Positions 57,626 to 64,000 of a stretch of DNA of 64,000 nt are shown here, in pieces. Numbering within the stretch: position 1 is the first letter of the stretch; the number at the start of each line of letters is the position of its first letter. Source of the stretch: Candidatus Gemmiger stercoripullorum (GTDB taxonomy: Bacteria; Bacillota; Clostridia; Oscillospirales; Ruminococcaceae); assembly GCA_019119365.1 (NCBI GenBank), contig DWXD01000047.1, forward strand, positions 31,570 through 95,569, written 5' to 3'. The translations under genes and the position numbers were made by a program. Below the pieces are notes generated by a model, which did no database searches, was not told where the DNA came from, and worked only from the letters and a program-made list of their open reading frames with translations.

Positions 57626-58618
57626 TCAAAGCGCTGCGCTTTCCGGGGTGGCGGTTTTGGCGAGCTGTTCGTCCAGCCATTCGGCGCTGGGGCTTTCGCC
57701 GAATTTTTCGTAGTATTCGTCCACAAGGTTCTGGCGCAGCATTTCCTGCTGGTAGTTGTGCATGTCGCCGTAGCTGGTAAAGCTGTCGCCGTTGTACCAG
57801 TAGGTTTCCTGCACGCTGCGGGCCAGCGCGCCGGCGTCCGCCGCGCGCCGCCAGTCGCCGCCCACATACAGCTCATAGGTCACCATGCCGTCCGTGATCC
57901 CCTGCTGCAGGGTGTCAAAGCGGTAGGTCGTGTAGGGCAGCCCGGCCCCGGCGCAGGCGTCCATGATCTGGCGGGCCAGCGCGGCGAAATCCTCCCGCGT
58001 GGCGCAGGCCTCCGGCCATATGGTCACATACAGGTTCAGATAATCGCCCGCCTGCGGTTCGATGTCCTGCGCGCCGCCGCTGCGGTAATGCAGCTCGATG
58101 TTGGCGCTGATGTCCGCGATCTTCTGCTGCAGGTCCGGCTGCGCCGTCAGCAGTTCGGTGGTCTTTGCCTCGCAGTCGGCGCGCAGCTGCTCTTCGGCCT
58201 GGCTAACGGCAGGGTCATAGTATTCGAGCGCACGGCCCACAATGGCCCCGCAGCCCGCGCCACACACCAGAACGATGCACAAAAAGATCGAAACGCCATC
58301 GTATTTCAGCTTGACGTCGGGCCGCGCAGCGTAGATGAGCACCTCGATGCCCAGCCCGATGAACACCACCGGGGCCAGGCGCAGCGCCCAGCGCATATCA
58401 AACGAAGGCAGAACGCTGCTGAGCACCAGCAGCACGCCCGCCGCCACCAGCACAAGACCGAGCGTGAAGGTCCCGGCGCGGCGGACCTTTTTGGGCGGTT
58501 CTTCCCGCAGCGGCGGCATGGGGTCCGGCGGGGCGCAGGTCTGCGCCCGGGTCGCGCTTTCGCCCGCGCCCGGCTGCGGGCCGGGGGCTGTATCATTCAT
58601 ATTGTATTTTTCATCCAT
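57626..58618 (-). CDS. Membrane protein of unknown function with LiaF-like N-terminal helices
   Basis: FTLGLVLVAAGVLLVLSSVLPSFDMRWALRLAPVVFIGLGIEVLIYA; last gene of the ECF sigma operon. Confidence 0.6.
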   Translation of the reverse strand: MDEKYNMNDTAPGPQPGAGESATRAQTCAPPDPMPPLREEPPKKVRRAGTFTLGLVLVAAGVLLVLSSVLPSFDMRWALRLAPVVFIGLGIEVLIYAARPDVKLKYDGVSIFLCIVLVCGAGCGAIVGRALEYYDPAVSQAEEQLRADCEAKTTELLTAQPDLQQKIADISANIELHYRSGGAQDIEPQAGDYLNLYVTIWPEACATREDFAALARQIMDACAGAGLPYTTYRFDTLQQGITDGMVTYELYVGGDWRRAADAGALARSVQETYWYNGDSFTSYGDMHNYQQEMLRQNLVDEYYEKFGESPSAEWLDEQLAKTATPESAAL

Positions 58619-58698
58619 GGTAATACACCTCGTATTTTTGTTTCCGGCAAGACGCCCCCAAGGGCAGGCAGAGCGCCTGCCCCGGACCGCCGAAGGGG

Positions 58699-59277
58699 TC
58701 ACTGCCCGCCGTGCGGGTGGTCATGGCCGTCGTGTTCGTCGTGTTCGCCGGGGTAGGGCGGCAGGTCGCTGCCGTGCGGGGCCTTGCTGCGGTGCAGCAG
58801 GCGCAGGCCCAGCCAGATCAGCACCACAGCCACCAGCAGCGTGGGCACCTGGCGCAGATAGTAGCCGACGGCCGCATATTCCACGCCGAGCATATAGCAC
58901 AGCTCGCTGATCAGCGGGGCGATCCACTGCGCGCAGATGACCCACGCGCCGACCAGGATCAGCCCCCAGCCCACCAGCTTGCTGGCCGAGGGGGTCATGC
59001 GCACAAGCATGTTCCAGTCAAAACGGTCGCCCCAGAGGTAGTCGTCCGGTTTGGGCGAACCGGAGGCCACATAGCGGATCAGGTCGTAGGTGTCAAAGAA
59101 GGAATACATCCACACCACCGGCGAAAGCAGGAACAGCGGCGGCAGCAGGGTGGCGACCATGCAGGTCAGGCAGAAGATCAGGATCATTGAAAGCCCGCGG
59201 CGCATATAGCCGTAGTACATCTGCCCGGCGCCGGGGATGCAGGCGAAGAGAAAGGTCAGGAAATTGTTCTTTTTCAT
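58699..59277 (-). CDS. TM2-like membrane protein with His/Asp-rich C-terminal tail
   Basis: MKKNNFLTFLFACIPGAGQMYYGYMRRGLSMILIF; tail GEHDEHDGHDHPHGGQ. Confidence 0.7.
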   Translation of the reverse strand: MKKNNFLTFLFACIPGAGQMYYGYMRRGLSMILIFCLTCMVATLLPPLFLLSPVVWMYSFFDTYDLIRYVASGSPKPDDYLWGDRFDWNMLVRMTPSASKLVGWGLILVGAWVICAQWIAPLISELCYMLGVEYAAVGYYLRQVPTLLVAVVLIWLGLRLLHRSKAPHGSDLPPYPGEHDEHDGHDHPHGGQ

Positions 59278-59295
59278 GTTCGGTTCACGCTCCAG

Positions 59296-59850
59296 TTATT
59301 CGGCTTGGGCCGGTTGGTTTGCCGGTTTTTCAGCGGGGTCGGCCATCTGGGCCCAGCCGCTTTGGATGGTGGCCTGCAGGCTGCCCAGCAGGTCGTTCAG
59401 GCCGCCGCTCATGGTGTTCAGCGCATCGCCCAGCAGCTCGCTGAAGCCGGGGCGCTGCGGCATATCCGGGACAGCCCGGCGCGCGGGGGCGGCAAAGCCG
59501 CCGAACGCCCCGAAGCGCCACAGCGTAAAGGCCAGCGCAATGGCCGCGGCGGTGGATACATAGCGGTTGGTCAGCACACGGAAACGCCGCAGGTGCATCA
59601 GCGCCTGCACCTGGGGGATCAGGTCCCGCATCGGGGCCGAAAGGCGGATGCTTTCCAGCAGGGCGGTGTAGCGCGCGAGGCACCGGTCGCAGAAGGTCAG
59701 GTGTTCGGCGGCCTCCAGGCGGCCAAGGTCGTCCAGGCGGTCGTCCTGCAAAGCCTGCAGGCCGCCGGCGGTCAGGCAGCCGGCCTGGTCGAACAGGGCT
59801 TCGTTGTCAAACAGGTCCATGGCGGGGCGCGGGGTCAGTTGTTCGCTCAC
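59296..59850 (-). CDS. Anti-sigma factor with zinc-finger-like N-terminus (GTG start)
   Basis: AAEHLTFCDRCLARY (HxxxCxxC); one transmembrane helix; GTGA overlap with the sigma gene. Confidence 0.8.
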   Translation of the reverse strand: MSEQLTPRPAMDLFDNEALFDQAGCLTAGGLQALQDDRLDDLGRLEAAEHLTFCDRCLARYTALLESIRLSAPMRDLIPQVQALMHLRRFRVLTNRYVSTAAAIALAFTLWRFGAFGGFAAPARRAVPDMPQRPGFSELLGDALNTMSGGLNDLLGSLQATIQSGWAQMADPAEKPANQPAQAE

Positions 59851-60392
59851 AGAGGTTCCTGCCTCCTTTCTGTGATCAGCTTGCGCAGCAAAACTTTGGC
59901 GCGGAAAAGCTGGTTCTGCACGGTCGCGGGCGGCCGCCCCAGCAGGCGGGCGATCTCGGCGACCGGTTTGTCTTCCAGTAAGTAGAGGGTGGCCACGCGG
60001 CCGTAGGGTTCGCGCAGGGCGCGCACGGTCTGTTCCAGCTCGGCGGCGTCGGCCCGGCGCAGGTAAAGGTCCTGCGGGTCGGGGTCCGGCGCGGTGAGCG
60101 CGCTGCCCGCGGGCGGCGCGCCGCGCGGTTCGGGCAGGCTTTGGTGGTCCTGCGCTTCGACCCGGCGCACCCAGGCGCTTTTCAGGTGGTCCTTGCACTT
60201 GTTGGCCGCCACGCGCACAAGCCACTGTTTGCGGTAGGCGGGGTCGCAGCGGTCGATGCTGGTAAAAGCGGAGAGGAAGGTGTCCTGGGTGAGGTCTTCG
60301 GCCGTGGGCGGGTCATGGACGAACTGCAGGCAGACCGTGTAGATCAGGCGCTGATACTGCTGCATCAGCTCAGCAAATTCCTGGTTGGTCAT
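59847..60392 (-). CDS. ECF RNA polymerase sigma factor
   Basis: YQRLIYTVCLQFVHDPPTAEDLTQDTFLSAF; region 4 YGRVATLYLLEDKPVAEIARLLGRPPATVQNQLFRAK. Confidence 0.92.
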   Translation of the reverse strand: MTNQEFAELMQQYQRLIYTVCLQFVHDPPTAEDLTQDTFLSAFTSIDRCDPAYRKQWLVRVAANKCKDHLKSAWVRRVEAQDHQSLPEPRGAPPAGSALTAPDPDPQDLYLRRADAAELEQTVRALREPYGRVATLYLLEDKPVAEIARLLGRPPATVQNQLFRAKVLLRKLITERRQEPL

Positions 60393-60532
60393 ACAAGGCC
60401 CCGCACCTCCCCTCTCTCGCCGTTCAAAGCGCTTCTATCCCATACTACGAACCCGGCCCGCCGTATTTTGCAGCGGGCCGGGGGATTTTTTAAATTTTTT
60501 CTTTGTCTTTGCGCGGGTGGGCTGCGCGCCGT

Positions 60533-61291
60533 TTACAGGTCGATCGTGAGGGTGACGGGGCAGTGGTCGCTGCCCTGGATGTCCATGAGGATATCGGCCG
60601 CGGCGATCTTGTCCCGCAGGCGTTCGGAGACGATGAAGTAGTCGATGCGCCAGCCCGCGTTGCGCTCACGCGCGCGGAAGCGCATGCTCCACCAGCTGTA
60701 CATGCCGGTCGCATCGGGGTGCAGGCAGCGGAAGGTATCGACAAAGCCCGCGCCGAGCAGCTCGGTCATCTTGCCGCGTTCCTGGTCGGAGAAACCGGCC
60801 GCGCCGCGGTTGGGGCCGGGGTTTTTCAGGTCGATCTCCTCGTGCGCGACGTTCATATCGCCGCAGAGGATGACCGGCTTTTTGGCGTCCAGCCCCTGCA
60901 GGTAGGCGCGCAGGTCGTCCTCCCACTGCATGCGGTAGTCGATGCGGGCCAGCTCGTTCTGGGCGTTGGGCACATAGACGTTGACGAGGTAGAAGTTTTC
61001 GTATTCCAGCGTGATGGCGCGGCCCTCGTGGCTGTGCGCCTCCACGCCGATGCCGTTCCAGGCCGCCAGCGGCGTGCGGCGGGTGTAGATCAGCGTGCCG
61101 GAATAGCCTTTTTTCTCGGCGCTGTTGATGTATTCGGTATAGCCTTCGGGTGCGAAATCCGCCTGGCCGGGCTGCATTTTGGTCTCCTGGATGCAGACAG
61201 CGTCGGCATCCAGGGCGGCGAAGGTTTCGGCAAACCCTTTTTTCAGGCAGGCGCGCAGGCCGTTGACATTCCAGCTGACGAGCTTGATCAT
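60533..61291 (-). CDS. xthA: Exodeoxyribonuclease III
   Basis: MIKLVSWNVNGLRACLKKGF; CIQETKMQ; GDMNVAHEEIDL; GSDHCPV. Confidence 0.95.
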   Translation of the reverse strand: MIKLVSWNVNGLRACLKKGFAETFAALDADAVCIQETKMQPGQADFAPEGYTEYINSAEKKGYSGTLIYTRRTPLAAWNGIGVEAHSHEGRAITLEYENFYLVNVYVPNAQNELARIDYRMQWEDDLRAYLQGLDAKKPVILCGDMNVAHEEIDLKNPGPNRGAAGFSDQERGKMTELLGAGFVDTFRCLHPDATGMYSWWSMRFRARERNAGWRIDYFIVSERLRDKIAAADILMDIQGSDHCPVTLTIDL

Positions 61292-61324
61292 GGTTTTTTC
61301 CTTTCTTGCGGGAGGGAATTTTTG

Positions 61325-61512
61325 AGAGTTTAGGGTTAAGAGTTCAGAGTTTACTATAGTGTTCAGAGTTAAGAGTTTAGAGTTTAGATTTGGTGGACCG
61401 CCGCCCTGCGGGCGGCTCAAAAAACGAGAGAAACTTTGTGGCTGTATTTTGATCGCGGCCGTCCGGCCGCGTTCCGCATCTCAACTCTTAACTCTTCACT
61501 CTGAACTCTCAT
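61325..61512. repeat. Inverted-repeat element with GAGTTTAGAGTT-type ends
   Basis: Left end GAGTTTAGGGTTAAGAGTTCAGAGTTTA...GAGTTAAGAGTTTAGAG; right end CTCAACTCTTAACTCTTCACTCTGAACTCTC. Confidence 0.7.
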
Positions 61513-62882
61513 TTAGAGAGCGCTTTTTTGCGCCAGGCGCCGCACAGGAAGCGGGCGGCGAAGCAGGTCACGCGGCAGACCCAGTCCACGACCATGGCGA
61601 TCCAGACGCCGACCGCGCCCATGCCCATCTGCACGCAGAGGATGTAGGAGAAGCCCAGCCGCCAGAACGCCATCGAGAGCACCGAGGTCAACATGGTGAA
61701 GCGCACGTCGTTGGCGGCGCGCAGGGCGTTGGGCAGCACAAAGCCCGCGGGCCACAGCAAAACCGCACAGCCGACATGGATCTGCACCAGCAGCATGGCC
61801 AGCGCGCGCGTCTCGGCCGAGAGGGTGTAAAGGCTGAGCAGCTGCGGCACAAAGATAAAGATCAGCGCATTGCCGGCGCCCTGCACGATATAGTCCCACA
61901 AAAGCAGCTTGCGCGTGTAGCGCGCGGCCTGGTCCAGGTCGCCCGCGCCGACGCAGCGGCCGACGACCGTGATCATGGCAAGGCCCATGGCCTGGCCGAC
62001 GATACAGCCGATGCCGTCGAGGTTGTTGGCGACGGCGTTGGCCGAAATGTGCACGGTGCCGAACAGGCTGATCATGCTGACGACCAGCACGCGGCCGAGC
62101 TGGAACAGGCTGTTTTCGAGCGCCGAGGGGATGCCGATGTACAGGATGTTGCGCACCATGCCCGCCTCCAGCCGCCGCACGCCGTTCCAGGTGATGCGGG
62201 CGGGGTTGTCATGGCGGACAGCGGCCAGGTAAAGGATGATGACCGCGCCCAGCGCGCGGGAGAACAGCGTGGGCACCGCCACACCGGCCGTGCCCATCTT
62301 GAGCACAAAGACGCACAGCGCGTTGCCCGCAATGTTGGTGACGTTCATCAGCAGGCTGACTTTCATCGAGACGGCGCTGTTGCCCGCCGAGCGGAAGATA
62401 GCCGCGCCCGCATTGTACGTTGCCAGGAACGGGTAGGACAGGCCGGTGATCGTGAAATAGATCAGCGCTTCGCGCATGACGTCGCCGGTGATGGTGCCGA
62501 AGAACAGCCGCAGCAGCGGTTCGCGCAGCAAAAGGCAGAACGCCGCCACGCCGACGCCGAGCAGCGCGCTGAGCGTGACCAGCTGGCCCGCGCTGCGGGA
62601 GGCTTCCTGCGGGCGGCGCGCGCCGAGGAACTGGCTGGTGACGACCGCGCCGCCGGTGGCGAGCGCCGCAAAGACGTTGATGATGAGGTTGTTGATCATA
62701 TCAACGAGCGAAACGCCCGAGATGGCGGCTTCGCCGACGCTGGAAACCATGACGGTGTCCGACATGCCGACGAGAACGGCGAGCGTCTGCTCGATGATGA
62801 GCGGCCAGAGCAGGCGGATGAGGTCGCGGTTGGAAAACAGAGGCGGGCGCACAGCCGCCGCAGGCGTTGACACAGTTTGCAA
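61509..62882 (-). CDS. MATE family efflux transporter (probable TTG start near 62882)
   Basis: LIRLLWPLIIEQTLAVLVGMSDTVMVSSVGEAAISGVSLVDM; ORF track extension upstream is repeat-derived. Confidence 0.88.
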   Translation of the reverse strand: MQTVSTPAAAVRPPLFSNRDLIRLLWPLIIEQTLAVLVGMSDTVMVSSVGEAAISGVSLVDMINNLIINVFAALATGGAVVTSQFLGARRPQEASRSAGQLVTLSALLGVGVAAFCLLLREPLLRLFFGTITGDVMREALIYFTITGLSYPFLATYNAGAAIFRSAGNSAVSMKVSLLMNVTNIAGNALCVFVLKMGTAGVAVPTLFSRALGAVIILYLAAVRHDNPARITWNGVRRLEAGMVRNILYIGIPSALENSLFQLGRVLVVSMISLFGTVHISANAVANNLDGIGCIVGQAMGLAMITVVGRCVGAGDLDQAARYTRKLLLWDYIVQGAGNALIFIFVPQLLSLYTLSAETRALAMLLVQIHVGCAVLLWPAGFVLPNALRAANDVRFTMLTSVLSMAFWRLGFSYILCVQMGMGAVGVWIAMVVDWVCRVTCFAARFLCGAWRKKALSK

Positions 62883-63021
62883 AGCAGTTCTCCCTCTTTT
62901 CTGTCCAAAAGTATAGCATACTTCCGCACAAAACAAAAGGCCCCCGCGAAGGGGGCATCCATTTAGGCCGCAGTTATTTGGCCTGTATTGGCAGGGAGCC
63001 ATGCGGCGGGGCAAGGTCTGC

Positions 63022-63997
63022 GGGACGATGCAAGCATCGTCCCCTACAGGGGTTTGATGTAACGCAGGGTTTGCGGTTTCCCGGTTGGCCGCCGCGCCCG
63101 CCGTTGGTTGTGTAGGGGCGGATTCCATATCCGCCCGCGGGGGTTCGCGGCGGCGCGGGGTGCGGCGGGATGAGGGCATCCCGCCCTACGGCCGCCCGGG
63201 TGGGCGGGGCCATTCCGGTTGGTTCAAAACATAAAATTTGTCCGTAGGGGCGGGATTTATCCCGCCCGCAGGCGTTCGCGCGGCGTAAAGTCTCCCGGGA
63301 CGATGCAAGCATCGTCCCCTACAGAGGTTTATTATAGCGCAAGGACAGCGGTTTCCCGGCAGGCCGCGCGCCCGCCGTTGGTTGTAGGGGCGGGATTTAT
63401 CCCGCCCGCAGGCGTTCGCGCGGCGTAAGGTCCCCCGGGACGATGCAAGCATCGTCCCCTACAGAGGTTTATTATAACGCAAGGACAGCGGTTTCCCGGT
63501 TGGCCGCGTGCCTGCCGTTGGTTGTAGGGGCGGATTCCATATCCGCCCGCGGGCGTTCGCGGCGGCGCGGCGGGATGAGGGCATCCCGCCCTACGAGCGC
63601 CCGGGTGGGCGGGGCCATTCCGGTTGGTTCAAAACATAAAATTTGTCCGTAGGGGCGGGATTTATCCCGCCCACGGGGGTTCGTGGCGGCGCGGGGTGCG
63701 GCGGGATGAGGGCATCCCGCCCTACGGCCGCCCGGGTGGGCGGAGCCATTCCGGTTGGCCGGGCGTTTGCCGTGGTTTGTAGGGGAGGGCCATGGCCCTC
63801 CCGCAGACATTGCGGCGGCGCAAGGTCTGCGGGACGATGCGAGCATCGTCCCCTACAGGGGTTTGATGTAACGCAGGGTTTGCGGTTTCCCGGTTGGCCG
63901 CCGTGCCCGCCATTGGTTGTAGGGGCGGATTCCATATCCGCCCGCGGGGGTTCGTGGCGGCGCGGGGTGCGGCGGGATGAGGGCATCCCGCCCTACG
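63022..63997. repeat. Intergenic hairpin-repeat array R4: 15 units, continues past the window end
   Basis: Units start near 63022, 63111, 63164, 63243, 63296, 63383, 63436, 63523, 63569, 63648, 63700, 63779, 63831, 63919 and 63971. Confidence 0.93.
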
Positions 63998-64000
63998 GCC

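Noticed and set aside
56730-57680. 316-aa minus-strand ORF and many short ORFs over repeat clusters (MLASSR..., MRASRPT..., GGINPAPTDK...)
   Set aside because: They translate the hairpin repeats; the same peptide words appear on both strands and in several frames. Likely spurious.
61509-63179. 556-aa form of the MATE transporter in the ORF track
   Set aside because: The first ~100 residues are repeat-derived (PRADMESAPTQPTAG...). The homologous part begins near 62882 with a plausible ribosome-binding site.
63022-63997. Possible CRISPR array
   Set aside because: Units are palindromes of several stem types in alternating orientation, and the intervening sequences recur between copies. A CRISPR array has one direct repeat and unique spacers. 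No cas genes are visible.

Overview
High-GC Firmicutes-type chromosomal window, probably a gut Oscillospiraceae-like genome (inferred from gene content and composition). Most of it is ordinary metabolism:
- accA/accD/acpP
- uxuBA
- class III FBPase
- uppP
- xthA
- transporters
- an ECF sigma/anti-sigma operon
- a two-component system

Notable accessory content:
1. A divergent [NiFe]-hydrogenase locus, with hypABFCDE on the minus strand and a six-gene Ech-type energy-converting hydrogenase on the plus strand. Its EchF-like subunit has a duplicated ferredoxin core.
2. A GH79-like glycosidase, GPH symporter and TetR locus that fits glucuronide use.
3. A low-GC three-gene cassette (lipoprotein plus two diverged DUF4230-like membrane proteins), bracketed by 48-bp near-identical direct repeats. 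This is my main candidate for an undescribed system.
4. A large, diverse family of intergenic hairpin repeats. The tail (CCCTACA/G) is constant, the stems vary but stay complementary, and orientation alternates strictly through the array at 63.0-64.0 kb.
5. A ~180-bp nested inverted repeat forming the putative 5' leader of a hydrolase gene.

I saw no rRNA, tRNA or CRISPR. All family assignments come from reading motifs by eye; no database search was run.
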